Part shown: positions 47,466 through 61,925 of the stretch, in pieces
How positions within the stretch are numbered: position 1 is the first letter of the stretch
How the letters are laid out: each line of letters opens with the position of its first letter
DNA from: Motacilla alba alba
Taxonomy: Eukaryota; Chordata; Aves; Passeriformes; Motacillidae
Direction: 5' to 3'
NCBI RefSeq assembly: GCF_015832195.1
Contig: NC_052046.1
Location: 32,516,911-32,580,910 of the forward strand
DNA length: 64,000 bases
Notes under the pieces: generated by a model
The model's input: only the letters and a program-made list of their open reading frames with translations
The model's database searches: none
Told to the model about the DNA's origin: nothing
Translations under genes and position numbers: made by a program

Positions 47466-50400
47466 GAACTGTCATGTACTTCAATAAAAACAATCCAGTA
47501 GAAGTAACATGAAAATTAAACATTCATATTGTACTCATTCAGATAATTCATCTTCTTCACACTGCAAACAAAACATACCTTTTGATTAAGGATCTCTCAA
47601 ATTACAGAAACTTAACATTCAAACTTCGTACAGCCCATTATAGAAAGCTGTTGTTGTTATTTGTCTGGCCTATTCCCTAATTAAAGATTGCACTCCCCTC
47701 TTGTAACACAAGAATCGCAGCAGCAACAATGACTGTTTATAGACTGGCCCTGTAAAGACCTGAAAATTCTGTCTGTCCAATAATACAATTTAATATTATA
47801 TTAATAAGAACAAAAACAATAATGATGATGATGGTATTACATCGTCACATTACCATTACAATTTTCAGATTTCACATCTCTGAAATATCTTCTTCAACCA
47901 CTTTTTGCAAAATGAAATTTCATAGTTGGGCATTTGACAATTTTATTAAGACAGTATTTTCTTTCATATTTTCCCACATATTTTCATTTGAATAGTTAAC
48001 TAATTATTTTTAAGAGAAATAATGAGTGAACTACAGGCAAACTGCCTGTTTTCCATAACTTAAGGGTACAGAAAACATCTGAATATTCAAAACCAATTCA
48101 TTTCAGATTTTCTAAGTCTCAGTGTTGTTATTTCATTTTATTCCTTTAATATTAATTTTGGCCTGTCAGTGCACATGAGAGACTTTGCTGTATTTTCTGT
48201 TTTGCAGCGTATGCACAAGAAAAGTTATCAGAAGAAAAAAGCATCCATGCATATTCTTTCCAAATGGACAGGAAAGATAAATAAATATAAAGGATTTTTT
48301 AAAATAACGAGTATAGCATGAGGGATTACATCTCCAATTGATACTGAAATATTGGAGTAAACTTATTTTAGAAATACTTACTTGTACAGGTGAAAAGTCC
48401 TTACTGGGCTTCTTTGGAAAAGTCAGTAGCTAATGGATTGTAATTTGGGATTAAAGAAGAGGACTCTGAGACTCCTGAGACTCCCTCATCTGCTCTGAGT
48501 CTAGCTTTGTAGTTTTTGAAACTTAAGTGAATTGGAAATACAGTGACTCTATCTGGAGGTCTTTGTTGAAGTAAATTAGGCTGACTCTCTCTCCTGTTCT
48601 GTACTCTGTACTGTTCTGTTCGTTCTTTGCAAAGACAGAAAAGTCTTTCCATTTGAGCCCCAGATTCTGTGTATTAAAATTATTGTCCTCTGACTAAGAG
48701 ATCTGAGCAGAAAAAAACTGTTGTTTTCTGCTGTTATGAAATACTCCATTGCTTGAGATCACTTTTCATTACAATTGGAAAGAAAAGATCTGTGGTAGTA
48801 TTTTTGACAATCATATGAAATAAGAAAAATTTTACTGGTTTTACTGGAACACTATGTATGGTAGAAACCGTTTATATTTGTATACCACTAGCAAATAAAT
48901 GTTCTTTATACAAGCAGGATACAAAAATGCAACAAGTTGTCAAAAATGCCTGATAACAGTAAAGGATACTGAAAATACCATAAACCTTACTCCTAAATTC
49001 ATGCAGAAGGCAGGTCATCAGATCATGTACTTTGAGATGTGCTAAACATCTCATCTCTGGTGATAAACACCATCTCGGAGCTCCAGGAATTTATCAACTA
49101 ATATAAGACATGACTGAGAATATAATCTGTACAGAGGTTTAGCACACAGAAGGAGAACTAAACAACTATTACTAGAAATGTGCAGTGAAGCTGGCTAATG
49201 TTTTAGCTTCCTCATTTATTTACTTTTTTATATGTATTGTCTTTATAATTATTGTTGCTGTTGATGCTGTTGCCTACGTGAGATGTTTTGGTTTTTAAGA
49301 GTTCTGTTTAAAGAAAGAGACTGTTTTTCTTCACATTTATAGTTACACCAGCATACTTAAATGCTCCTATGGTGTAAATAAATAATCATCAAAGTACAGA
49401 AAATGAAAAATATTATTTGGTACACATGATAGCTGAGGCAGAGGCAATAGAGGATGACTGCTAAAGGGAGATGGTGTGGTTGATGTTGTCTTTGTGTAAC
49501 CTGTTCAAAAAAAGTCTTTTCTGGGCTTAGAGTAGGAACAAATAGACCTTTGAATTAATCAAAACAATTTTAATACACATATTTTAATAACACATTTTAA
49601 TTTATATGGATAAGTCTTTTGTAAGAGTATTAGGAATTAATTTTAAAAGCTTTATATGGCAGGATGACCTACTTCCAAAATGATTAATGCAACTGACAGT
49701 TCTAATTTTGAAGTATTAAATGTCAAAACAATGAGACCTAGGATGCTTGATAAAAATAATCTTATATACCTTCTGACAATTGTATTTCACATCATTGCTT
49801 TAGCCAATATATTGGTACTCTATCACAATGACAGTCAGAATTCTATTAAAAGTTTGAGAAAGGTTTATTGTTGATGAAGTTGAAGGATTGTTCTGATATA
49901 ACGTCCTTTTACTCTGCTTAAAATGCAAGCTCAATAAATAGCTCTTTATAAATAGTCAGTGTTTAGATCCATCCAAATATAAATCTGATTTATAAGATTA
50001 ACATCTAAAGAATCATTGATTCTGATTTAATCACGAGAGCTTCAGAATATTTGAAAGGGAGAATTGTTGAATCACATAAATTTTATGTGGACTTTGGGTC
50101 CCCTTTTATTTCTAAGGTCAAGCCAGTTCAAATGAGCATTTTTAAAATGTTTAGGGTTTATTCTGCACTGAGAGGAAGGAATAAGGCTAGATATTTAGTG
50201 GATGGCTGCTTATTTATGTGTATGTCTCCAGCTTTTTTATGTTCTTGTGCTGTGCTAGAAAAGGATGCAAGAGAGCAGACACAGAGATAAGTCTATTGAC
50301 CTTATTATTCTAGTGGGTAGAAATAGTCTAAAGCTATATTTGTGGTGTTGAATGTAACTTTGAAAATGAAGATGAAATGAATTTCAAGATTGTCACCAAT

Positions 50401-53400
50401 GTTTGGATTGGATGATGCTGTCCTGTAAGAGAAGATTTGTTTGACTGATGGAAGAACAAAAACCTTTGAGCTAAGGAAATTAAAACCAGATTATGTAGGC
50501 ACTCCTCAGTGATTGCATAGGATGATGGTTATAGAAATGACTCAATTTTGACTTATCCATATGTTAGACTTCGTTAAAAATTAGTTATGGGGACCTATGC
50601 TCATTGTGTTAATTTTTGTAAATTTATGTGGGCAGTTACAGTATTCAAAATATGAGTGCATTGTCTTATGAAAAAATAATAATTTAAAAATTTGTAAAAA
50701 CTTGCCACCGTTTTCAGTCTAGTTAATTCCCATGCTTTAGAGCCATTCTCAGGCACTGCTGCATGGGAAAAAGTCCTTTGGTAAGAGATCTTATTTTGTC
50801 TCAGTGTTCTTTGCCGCTTAAAATTAATAGCATACTACCTTAGAGTTTGTGGATTTATCACTCAATTCATCATTCAATTACCTCTCCTTTTACAGTCCAG
50901 ACAAAATTATCAGATCAAATGGGTTGATTATCTATCCCTGCCCTCTGAACAGGCAAGCAAGCAAACAAATGAACAAACAAACTCAAACAAATAACAAAAT
51001 CCTACCAGCTCCCTCCCACACCAAACCTATCAGAAACTGGCCAAAGAAATAAATCCTCAAGATACAGTTCATATTTTGTGAGATATTTTAGCAACTACAT
51101 TGTTTTGGTTAAATATCATACTGTAGGATAGAATTAGTTAAAATGGAAGATGAATCCCATTTTTCAGGATGCAACAGGTAGCAAAGAGCCTTGCAAAACA
51201 AAAGAATGCAATTAAAACAACAATTTTCAACTACAGCATACACACCTTTCTCTTTCAGACTGAAATATGTATTTAACATGATGAGTAGTAGTAGTGAAAA
51301 TTTTAACAGCACTTAGCCATTACAGAAAGATAGTATATCTCACTGATCATTAATTTGGAAAAGATATCAATGAAGCAAATATCTTTTAGTCGTATCACAT
51401 CACAGAAGAATTTTTTTCTGAGCTTTCCCCTACAAAAACAGTATTTCTCAATTTGTAGATGGAAGGTAGGACAAAAATATTATTAGGAAGTTACAGAAGA
51501 TCTTAAAATTACAAGGAAGATTTTCAAAGTCAGATTTTCATAATCTGCACAGTAAAAAAAAAATGTGGAAAGAAAATATGAAGACTGTGACTCTGAAAAT
51601 CCAGTCTAAAAAAACATAGTCATTTTCTCTTTTAATTTCCATGTAGGAAATCATGTTTAAATTTTACTCAGCAACTTTCACTCGGCATTGGGTATGAATC
51701 CTAATGCTCCTTGCTGGCATGTATTACTCACTGTCTCTTGATAAATCTCATTAAGTTTCTCAAATGAGCTGCAAGCTGCTGTTCACATGAATTTACCTAT
51801 GATCAGTCTTGTCCTTTTTCATCTCCATGCCTTTGTGTGACCGGTGGCTAATCGTTCACACCGTTGATAAGGAAAAGTACAGTAACTGTAAATATTTTTT
51901 CACCAGTACCATAACCTATTCTGCAAATCTCCTCTGTCAATACAAATAAAGCTAACAGGAATCTTGGATTACATTTAGCAGACAACACTGAAATTTGCAG
52001 TGCCATGGTTTCACATTGTCTGTGGATTGTATGTATATACGTATCTTCTTTTTAACCAGAACATTTGTAAAAATGCAATGAAGGGATAGAACGTTCTTAT
52101 AATTATAACTTCAAACTTTAGGCCTCCTTTATTTTATTTTATTTTTTTTTAAGACAAAATTTTTATATTGGAAAACTCAATATGTGTATTTAAGCCCAAA
52201 TGAGAGATTATGTTCAGACAGAATATTTAGCTAGAATTAACAACTGGCCAATAATTAGGCCACACCCATTTTTATGCATGAATAGCAAATTCTAGTCCTT
52301 CCTCTGAATAATGTAAAATTTTAAATCTTGACTTTTTATAGCTAAGTTTTTCACATAGTATAGCACAGTAGGGATAAGCTCAAAGCTGAAAAGCGTATTT
52401 TCAAAACTAGTGTATAGGCTGTGCAAAGCTTCAGATAAACTCTCTGAAACAAACTAACATGCTTAAAACAAATAAATACAAAAAGCTAGCTTGTTCTGAG
52501 AAGTAGACAGAAGCAGACTCTCTATTAGAACTTCTGCTGAATCTAGTGTAAATCTTATTATCCAGCGGATTGTTAGTCATAAAACCAGGTAAAATAATTC
52601 TCCCATGTTTTACAGGAAGTCTGCAGGCAGAATTACTTCTGCAGATACCTGATTTTTCCAAATATGGACTTTCCCACTTTTAGGATTTTAATGATTTTTT
52701 AGTGATGATTTAAGTGATTTTTAATTATTACTAAAATCACAGGACATAAAAGGTCTTCCCTGACCATTAGTGAGCATTCTGCAGACTATCATTTGCGAGA
52801 CAGGAACACCTCAAAAAATGCTCTTGGATACTGGGTTGCTTTAAATGCAAGGGGTTATTCTAAATGAATAACCACTTGTGTAACACTACAGTAAATTTCT
52901 AAAGGAAAACTGCCGATTTTTTAACAAAATGAGTGAATTTCTTCACCGTGGTTTGGTATTCAACACAAATTTCTGAAGGGCAAAATGACAGCTTTTGAAC
53001 AAAAATAGTTAGAATATCCATATGCATTGCTGGTACTACTTTATAGAGAGAAAAAAGAAGAGAAATATTTGAGAGGTATAGAGAACGTAATACATCACTG
53101 TATACTACTTATTCAGAATAGACTTAGGTGTGTAGGTCTTTCTTGGGTCCCCTAGGATAGCAAATGTAACTTTGTTTTCAACTAAAGTACTCATAATTCT
53201 TGTGATATTAATATTTATTGAAAGAGTGTTTTTGAATGTTATTTATAAAGGTCTGTCATACAAAACAAAGGTGTATCTATTCTGATATGATCTATGGACA
53301 AAAAGATAGCAGATATCTAGCACTTCCATATGTGTAAGGACTGTGCAAAGCCATTTAACAAAACTATGTAGAAGTATGTATTTCAATTTCACAAATTGCA

Positions 53401-54218
53401 AACCTGCAGGATAGAAAGATGGAATAAACAGACAGCAAGATGTATGATAAAACAAACAAATCCACCACCAGAAAACCTCCAACTAGACATTGCCCCTTCT
53501 GTGCACACACTTTTGAGCATTTTGATCTCTTCTAATTTCCATTAAGTCTTTATGTATCTGTTTTGTTTCAAAAACACCTCAGATATTTGCACTCCCTCTT
53601 CCAACTTTTCAGCACAGCAGCGCTGTCACAGCTGTCAAAATTGATTAATTAAAAAAATTATGCAATACAGAACTTCTCTAATGGTCTCATACCCAGAGAG
53701 TCATAATTTAACTGTGTTCATATATTTACTCAGTAAGCAACATCTTGCTTTAAAAACTAGTTTGGAAGGAGTTTTTATATTTGTTTTTTCATAGTGTTAG
53801 TACTGTGCCTAGTCTGTCTCCTGCTACATATACAAGTGAGTCATATTTGTAGCAAGTCATTTTTTAAATTCAATTCTTGGGTCTGAAGTGACACAGCTGA
53901 AAATTCAGTTGTCATCCATTTCTTGGGCTAGATTATGCTATTTGCATAGATTGATTTGGGTCAGCCAGAAGGAGCCATTCAGTTTATCTTATGAATTGTT
54001 GTTGGAAGGAAAACTTTACGAATTTGTTTTATGAATGTTTTGTGACAGCATTTGCAAAGAAATCTGATAGATGTTGAAATTCAAAATGATATTTGGATAT
54101 CCTGCTAATTATAACTAAAATATTTTAAAATTTTATAATATTTCATGGACTGAATATAGATTAATTCAGAATTTTTTTCCAAGGCAATCAAAATGTCAAA
54201 GAGGAAGTTCATAAATAT

Positions 54219-54614
54219 TCAGTACAAATATTTTAGGAAGTATATTAGCTGTGCTGTACAGCTAATATAATATCTGCAATTCTCTAAACTCCAGTACTTA
54301 AATGTCTTGAAGTTTACCTGCTTTCCCTCAAGTTCAGCTAACCCCAAAGACATATCCAAGGGAAGATAGTTCAGAAGCCTCTGGTCAAAGTGCACCTTCA
54401 GAGATGATTTTCGTGTGAATTCCTTGCAGATCTTGTTCCTTTTTAAAAGGACAGTAGATCTGACCATACAGCTGCTCTCAGAACAAGTATTTGTGTATCT
54501 GTGAAATATTTCAACATTTCCTTGTAGTCTGCAGTCTGTTAAAGAGCAGACCACATAAGGTACTATGGTACTGCATACGGCTGTGCTCATCCAGGTGAGA
54601 GAGGGCTTTTCCAT
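54219..54614 (-). other. 131-codon open frame outside known repeats, probably chance
   Basis: The frame starts MEKPSLTWMSTAVC and ends in QLIYFLKYLY. It is the longest frame in the window that does not fall in a recognised repeat. I see no signal peptide, domain, catalytic motif or compositional bias typical of coding. A rough estimate from the AT-rich composition is that one or so frames of this length are expected by chance in 64 kb on both strands. It could be a 3'-end exon or a repeat I do not recognise, but I would not annotate it as a gene. Confidence 0.2.
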
Positions 54615-57600
54615 CAGGGAAAGGTGGGATACCTCCCCTGATCACTTTGAGCATCTGTTCCTCTCAGGGCATTAAATCCTAGAACAGCTAGAAAAAATGC
54701 CTTATGGATTCTAATATATCTAAAAAAGGAAAAATCAATTGTGATTACAAGGAGATCATGCTCGAAAACTTCAAAAAGAATTAATTTACGATAAGGTATT
54801 TTGAATTTTAACAAATGATTAGCAATAAATTCTTTCACTTGAACATTATATGTTCCTTCATTATTTTAATAAAAGAAGCGAACGCTAGCAATTTTTGGAG
54901 AATTTTGAGTATTAAAAGCAGAATTTTCTACAAGACAGGGTAGCTAGGGATGAATTTGAACAAGCAGCTTGAGATCTCACTACCTGCAGGCTACAGAATG
55001 CAATTTAGTCACTGGAGTTTTCTTGTCTAGTCTGTAAATACCACCTCAACATTAACTGTGTTGCAATTACCTTTTGTATTTTGCTTTTCTTAGTCTTGCA
55101 TTTCAAAATCTGATATAGCCTTTGGAGATAACCTTTTACTTATCATAAAAATTTAGCCTTCTAGTAGCAAACTTATACAAAATCAGAATATGCTTCTTTT
55201 ACTGATGTGTATTATTAGATGAAAAGTGAAAAATAGCTACTTAAGAGTGTAAAAAAATACCAAACATTTGTGATGAAGAAAATGTGATATATCTGGTGAT
55301 ATCTGTGGGAAAGCTGCATTACCCTGTGTCCTGTAGGTGCTCTGTATGATTTGTTGAATCATACCTCTGCACTAAACAAGGACACTTTCTCTGGACATCA
55401 TGAAATACATGGTTTTGCAAGCATCTACAGAGAGATGGGACTGTATAAAAAACTCATCTTTGGAAAGATATGCTAATTCATAACGAAGAACAGGTGTAGC
55501 TGCTACAGCTGTATAGCTCTCTTTATAGAGAACTGTAGGTCCCACAAAATGCTATCACACCTCAAGAAGTAAATTTTTTCTCAAAGGAACCAAAATTGAT
55601 TTACTTTGAGTTTTATTTTAGGAGGCACTACAATTTTTGAAAGGTAAAAAAAGTCCTTCAGATTAGTACTTGTCATCATCAGTTGGAATAAGATTCACGC
55701 AGAAGAATCATTGCTATTCATTCTTTTAGAGGCGTCAATTTTCTACCTGCTTTGTAAAGTACTTGAAAATTAGGTATTTTGAAATATTTCTCTATAAAGC
55801 AATGATTTTATATGTAAAATGGATAGGGAACAGAACAGGAATTATGAAGGTTTAAATTTCAAGGAGGTTTAATTAAGCAGTTTACCTCTAGGCTAACTAA
55901 TCCAGTTTATTCAGCTGTAATGTACAATTGGGATGCTGCAAGACTAAACTCTAGGAAAACTATTTTGGTACACAGTCAGTTTTTCACTTTCCTTTCAGGT
56001 AAGTTCTCTGAAGCAAGAACAGTTTTCAGGTCTGATTTAATTCAGGTCTGTCCTAATGTAGTGCTTGAAGAATAAATGTGAACTTTATAATGCAAACAAA
56101 ACACTCAAAACCTATGCTCCTAAGCTTTGGATTACTCAGATATTTTTAAACTAGGAATTACAGTAAACCCAGACAGACAAGTGTACTCACCATTAATGCA
56201 TTCATAAATATTAAATTATATCATGCTTAAGCACATCACAGAAAGTCTTATTGTAGTCATGGATAAGATACATTCCTGAGAGACAGAAGTTCATTCAAGC
56301 ATCTGTGAGCAAGGCAATATTTTTAACCTATCTCCTATAATCTATTTAGCAGAAAGGCTGTTGGGCTCAGTACTTATTCCCATTGTGATTTTCCAAAGCT
56401 CAACACAGCAGACATTCAGAGAGAAAGATTAATAGTCCATGAGCTTGAGACAGGCATGGGAAACACCTATTTTATGATCCTCAAAAATCTTGCTCAAGAG
56501 GTAGGCAGCTAATTCTATGGTGTTGTAAAGTCAAAAAGATTTGGGGATTCTAGTGGCCAAAAGCAGTTTTTAGGATGCAGACTACGGTCATGGCATCTAC
56601 CTGCTTGCTTAGAACAATAAAAATTTCACACATTCTTTTTCACTCTAATTTTTAAAATGTGAAATAATATTGAAAAATTAAACTACTATAACAAGGACTG
56701 TAGATTAACATCAGAATGATAGAGGTTTGTTCATAATTTAGCAAAATTCTTTGCTAATGCTTTAGATGAGAAATCAAGACCCATAATCCTACTCACTGTG
56801 TCTCATAGTTGTTCAGTCCTGTCTAAAAAAAAAGGCAGAAGCTCTGTTATTGTACCTACTATAAACTGTGAGAGAAAATAAGTACAACATTACTTATCCA
56901 TAAGTTTGATAGAAGTAGAAAATATCAGATGTGGATAGAGATGCTAAAATCCTCTATCTACATTTTCTCAAAGGCTCAATGATCTTCTTGAATATGGAAA
57001 AATATATTTTTTATGAAAGGCATATCATGCTAGCCAGCCTATGAGACCTGAAGAGCTGCCAAAGTTGCTACAAGCATTTTTATTCTCATGAAAATACTGA
57101 CAATTTTCTTGATAGTGTAGGGTTTTTCATCTGAACAAAGTGACACCTTACATAGCAGCCCCATACTTCAAATGTTATCCTCTGCCATCAGGCATAAGCA
57201 GTCATTCATCTATTTGATACTGACAACTTTGCAATGTTAAAAATAGTTTGAAGGGCTAGGACATAAAATTCCTGTATGTCTGGGCTCACTTGAGCTCCTT
57301 CCTAATATGGTTAAAAAACCCCCAGCCCTAAGGAGTCTGAAAACTAACAGGAAATCACAGGTATCAGTTACATACAAAACAGAGCCTGGGAGATGCCTCT
57401 TCAATAAGAATAGATTAAGAGCAAAGGAGATATTTTTTATTAGAAGAAAATGGATTTTAATTGCCCCTTTTTTGCAAGAGTCAGTTGGAGACTGAAAGTC
57501 CTAAAGTAGGTCCTATTGATTCCTTGTCTTCATGAGGACTTCACAACAGCAGTCAGGATCAGTGGCAATTATGTCTAGGCTTAGTTCCTTCATCAATTAT

Positions 57601-59807
57601 TTCCCTGCAGTCTAAATTAATGAGAAAGATGAAAGGTGTAAGATCACCAGTTTTCTTTCAAGTGTTTCATTTCACTGCTTGTGGTGTGAAGAAATTTGAT
57701 ACTTCAGGGTGTATGGTTAAGCTTCTTAGAGACCACGTGACAACAAGTCCTGCTGGTTTTTTTGATTATATGTATTTGATTTCAATGTTTTTGAGTTTTA
57801 CTGAATTCTCTGCCCTGCAATAGACAACCATTTGGTCCTTCTAACCTTCAAGGGTTGCTTTCTGCTTGAATTTTTTAAAGATATGTTTATACTCTCATTC
57901 TAAACATCTTGCTGAAATTTCTGTCTGAGTCAGGCCTCTGAAACTAATGCAGCTGCTGAGGTCATATGATTTCCAAGTCTGTTTCCAACTGCACTTTCTG
58001 TGCAGTAAGTCAAGTCATCTTTCTACAGCTACTCTGTACAGGCAGAGCCTAGTACTAAATGAGCACGGTCCGCTGTCACTGAAATACAGCTGAAATGCAG
58101 TCAAAATGTCTCAGTACTGCACTATCCATCTGACAGTGCTCTTACTATTTTCTCACATATATGAAACAGAAGCACAGTTTAGAAGACAAATACTCAAGGA
58201 AAGGAGTGCCATAACCAGTGATTAAATCTTCAGGACAAAAGATACAATAAAACAAATATATTAAACTGCAGATTTTTATCATGTTTAAGTAGACCTGCAC
58301 CCTACAGTCTACATGTAATAACGTTGTAGAGTCTATGTAAGTAATGACTATAGAAGGACATGTTTTTCTGCATTATCCTCAAAGGCAGAATCATAACTAC
58401 TTTTCATGCTACACCTGTTAAATAGCCTTCTGTAAGCTCAGAAATCCAGCACATCACTTCTTAGAAAAATCAAGTATGAAATTCTTGATCATTTTGAAAA
58501 TCAAGAAAACTCAAGCCTTTTTCTTTCATAGTTTGTCTCCTAGATCATTGTTCTTTTGGGCCTTCTGCCTAACAGTACTCTAAGAGATGGAAGACCAGCA
58601 TACAGAAGTGAAGAGTTTTCAAACCAAAATAAAACAAGAGAAAAAGAAAGTACTTCTCTATATTTCTTCTAGCCCACAATGTAAAATATTTATAGTGCTA
58701 GAATATATTTACCACATATGTGCTACCCACTGCATGGGTATGAAATTTAGTATAGCAACACACTTTGCTGGCTCACTCTGATTTTAAGTCAGTGAGAACT
58801 TTGCCTTTCCTTTCTGGAACGCACACATTTGAAACATTCTGAGGGGTTCACTGAAGTTAGTGTAAGTACTCAAGTCTTGTGCTCCATGCCTAAGTATTTA
58901 GTCACACAGATTGCTATATTAATTCTATTGAAAAAAAAGTTGCTCTTATGCACATGCCACACATTTGGTCACACAAAATTAATTCAGAGAAACACAGTAG
59001 CTTTCTGGAGCATTTGTGCTTACTAGCTGTAACAATGAAGGTACAAAACAAATCCTTTGTGCCTGGATATTCAAAATATTTAGATTCCACAACTACTGAT
59101 TATTTTGAGAGGAGCTAAGACAATAAATATCAAGACACTAGGTTTTGGTCTTTGTACTGCAAAATAAAACTCAATTTGCAATAGCAGCAAAACACCTGTA
59201 TGTAAGGATCTGTTTTACAAGACAATCCAGTTTTTCTCACAATAAAACAAAATTCCTTATTGATTATTTCAATTTACATAGTATTTACTGAGGTTACCAA
59301 ACAAGTCAGAAGGGCAGGAATTCATCTGGAATGCTGGCACTTAGATATTGCTAATTTGTGACCTAAATTTAACAATATAAATTGGGCAGTGATCTAGAGT
59401 GTACATGTTAAATTTGACTGTTAAATTTCCCAGAGATTAAATTTGTCTGAATTTTTAATAAATAAATTATGCAATAAACCTGTAATGAGAATTGATTAAC
59501 TGCTGAATCACAGTTCTGATAGTTACAGAACTTGGATCTCCTGATTTTTCCATGTTATTGGGCATGAATAAAAAACAAAAAATCAGGTTTAAAAATGAAA
59601 AACTAAAATGAGATCCAAAGGCTTAGAATATGGATGTAGATACATGTCTTTTTTTCTGGTGTTGTCTGTTCACTAGCATTTTAACTTAGCAGTTAACTCC
59701 TTTTTGGATATGAAAATGACTGTGAATAGTCAATTCTTTTTGTACCAGCACTTCTCCCCAGGATCCTTCAACTTTGTGACACAGCATCTGAAAGTCTCAG
59801 TTTGATA

Positions 59808-59841
59808 AATCAGTTTATTAATTTAATCAGTTTATTAATTT
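59808..59841. repeat. Exact 17-bp tandem duplication
   Basis: AATCAGTTTATTAATTT occurs at 59808-59824 and again immediately at 59825-59841. The copies are identical, so the duplication is probably recent. Confidence 0.92.
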
Positions 59842-60440
59842 TGCAATTAATTTAGTTTGTGCTAGCACAATAAGGGCCCTGTAAATATTTACAGATTTCT
59901 GTGGATTAAATAATGACAACTTACAAAAGTAGTGGTAGTTATGTTCTTTTGTATCATATCATGGTGGACATGTAAGGAACAGACATATTTGTATAACAAT
60001 GGCTTCTGCTTATAGCAACTGGGCAGGATGTTTGCAAAACACCCACATAATACAGGAGTAAACAATTGAGAAAAAATTAGTTGCAACACTAATGTAAATA
60101 TAGAAGATATCACAGCGAACATAACCACATTTGTAAGAGCACTGGAGGCTTTGGTTTGGATATTTAATTGTATTAGCAGGATGCAAATTCTGTATCACAT
60201 GGACTTACCAAATGCATAATTGGCATTGACATGAAGTCTATGCTAAAGAACTTCTTAGTCATAGTCTATTCTAGGATGATTTATGATTTGGTACAAAAAT
60301 CTTGAACACTTCTTGCATTCTTCACTTTCAAGGTTGACCATCAAGGTTTTAGATTTTCATACAAAATACACAGCATTACAAGTGAGACATGGTTTTCAAT
60401 TTAATGTAAAATTTATAGGCACAACATCCAGAAATGCAAA

Positions 60441-60695
60441 TCATGGAATGATAGAATGTTTTGTTTTGGAAGGGACATTAAAAATCATCTAGTTCCACCC
60501 CCTGCACCATGGACAGAGACACCTTCCAGAAGACTTGGTCAAAACCCCCAGAGAACCTTGCCTTAAACAATTCTAGGGATAGGGCATCCACAAATTCTCT
60601 GGGTCACCTGTTTCAGTGCCTCACCATTCTCACAGTGAAGAATATTTTTACAAGATCTAATCTGACTCTACCCTCTGAGATGCTGAAAAAATTGA
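60441..60695 (-). mobile_element. CR1 LINE 3' end with tail
   Basis: The plus strand reads TCATGGAATGATAGAATGTT, TTGGAAGGGACATTAAAAAT, CATCTAGTTCCACCCCCTGC, ACCATGGACAGAGACACCTT, GGGATAGGGCATCCACAAAT, TCTCTGGGTCACCTGTTTCA and GTGCCTCACCATTCTCACAG, in the order expected for the complement of a CR1 end. The 3' terminus is therefore at 60441, with 5' truncation near 60695. The 95-codon plus-strand frame at 60509-60796 is antisense to it and is not a gene. Confidence 0.94.
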
Positions 60696-61826
60696 GTGTT
60701 ATCAGTTTAAATATATGTGTTCTCAGTAAGACACTTGAAAGTGTTAATTATCATCAATTCTACAGAAGAGAGAGGGTTATTGTGTTTGCAAATTAGAAAA
60801 CATTTCATCATGTTTCACAATAACAAAAATGAAACAAACAACCATTTTAAAATGTACCCAGAATTAATTTTCTTAACTCAAAATCAAATCAAAAGTGATC
60901 CAGAACTGATTTTGAGAAATCGGTTTTGAGAACTTGAGAATTCAAGTTTTTGAGAAAACTTGCATTTTGTGACCACTATAGTAATATGGATCGAAAGAAC
61001 ATCTTGATTTGAAGCTGTGATAAAGTTTCCTGCAGTGCTTCTACATTTATATTCATTAAGATGCCATTAAGACTCAAAATTTATTCAAAGTGTCAGCAGT
61101 CCTTTAAGAATGTCTTATGCTAAACATGTAATAATTAAGAAGGTCTCAGCTTTCTCACAAAGTTTTTTCATTTTCATAAATTCAGGAAATATTTGCAGGC
61201 CTTGTCCAAAGATACAAAACACATTCAAATAAAGAAAATAGTATACTGATAACAATATTAATGGTGAATTAGACTGGTATTTTATAGATCAGTTTGAATG
61301 CAGGTTACTACAATTTAAGGTTGCTATAGATATCTCTGTTAGAGACATATCACTCTTATACACTATTATAAAGTATTGTTTACAACCCAGATCACTGGGA
61401 GGAACTGAGCAGCAAGTAGAATAAAATTAGGGGAAGGTGGGAAACTTTAGGGTCAATAATGATGCTGTTAGTTTTTGATAATTCTTCATTCTGCTTTCTC
61501 CTCACTAGAGGAATTCCTACCCTCTCTGGGTATACTGCTACATGGTTCTTTTACTTTCCCATTTTCCCAGTTTCTGTTGTTTCTTCAATTATCACTCTGT
61601 AGTAGATTTACTGTTTAAAGTTCCCAGTGCAGTATAGTCCGCATAAATCTCTGTGGAACAGCCTGAAAGATCTCTCTACCAAGCTATTAGTTTATCTGCC
61701 AGCAAACTGGCATAAGTGACAACCGGAGGTGGAATATATTACAATCTTATCTAGCCCAAAGGAGTAGCCATTTTACCCCCAAGCATTCACTTAAAATTTT
61801 TCTAGAAAAAGAAGGGCATCTTGGAG
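60696..61826. other. AT-rich non-coding DNA, no gene seen
   Basis: Nothing recognised between two CR1 tails. The sequence at 60880-60965 repeats TTTTGAGAA/ACTTGAGAA-like words irregularly. Confidence 0.6.
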
Positions 61827-61925
61827 GGAACAGCAGCTTGCTCAGACTAACCCTGCCCGAGCATAAGGTTTGAACCAGGAGATCTTGAGTGGTTCCTGCC
61901 GACCCCAGCCATTCTGTCTCTGTAA
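61827..61925 (+). mobile_element. CR1 LINE 3'-tail fragment
   Basis: ACTAACCCTGCCCGAGCATA, AGGTTTGAACCAGGAGATCT, TGAGTGGTTCCTGCCGACCC and CAGCCATTCTGTCTCTGTAA correspond to the CR1 end reading GACCCTGCTTGAGCAGG..GGACTAGATGATCTCCAGAGGTCCCTTCCAACCCCAACCATTCTGTGA. About 100 bp remain and it is old. Confidence 0.72.

Larger units (their letters stand above)
45707..60440. other. Long AT-rich non-coding stretch, no gene seen
   Basis: Nearly 15 kb without a recognisable transposon or gene, the longest such stretch in the window. Minor structures are a 13-bp inverted repeat at 46336-46366, a 31-bp minisatellite at 46431-46498, a TCTAAT-type tract at about 47405-47465, a CAAA-rich patch at 50950-50997, and an exact 17-bp tandem duplication at 59808-59841. 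Frames of 83 codons (minus, 48401-48652) and 131 codons (minus, 54219-54614) are the longest; neither resembles a known protein. Confidence 0.55.

Noticed and set aside
48401..48652. 83-codon minus-strand frame with a plausible-looking soluble sequence
   Set aside because: I recognise no family, and no splice or promoter context is visible. Length is within chance.
54219..54614. 131-codon minus-strand open frame
   Set aside because: No recognisable domain, and of a length expected about once by chance in this much AT-rich DNA. Kept only as a low-confidence entry.
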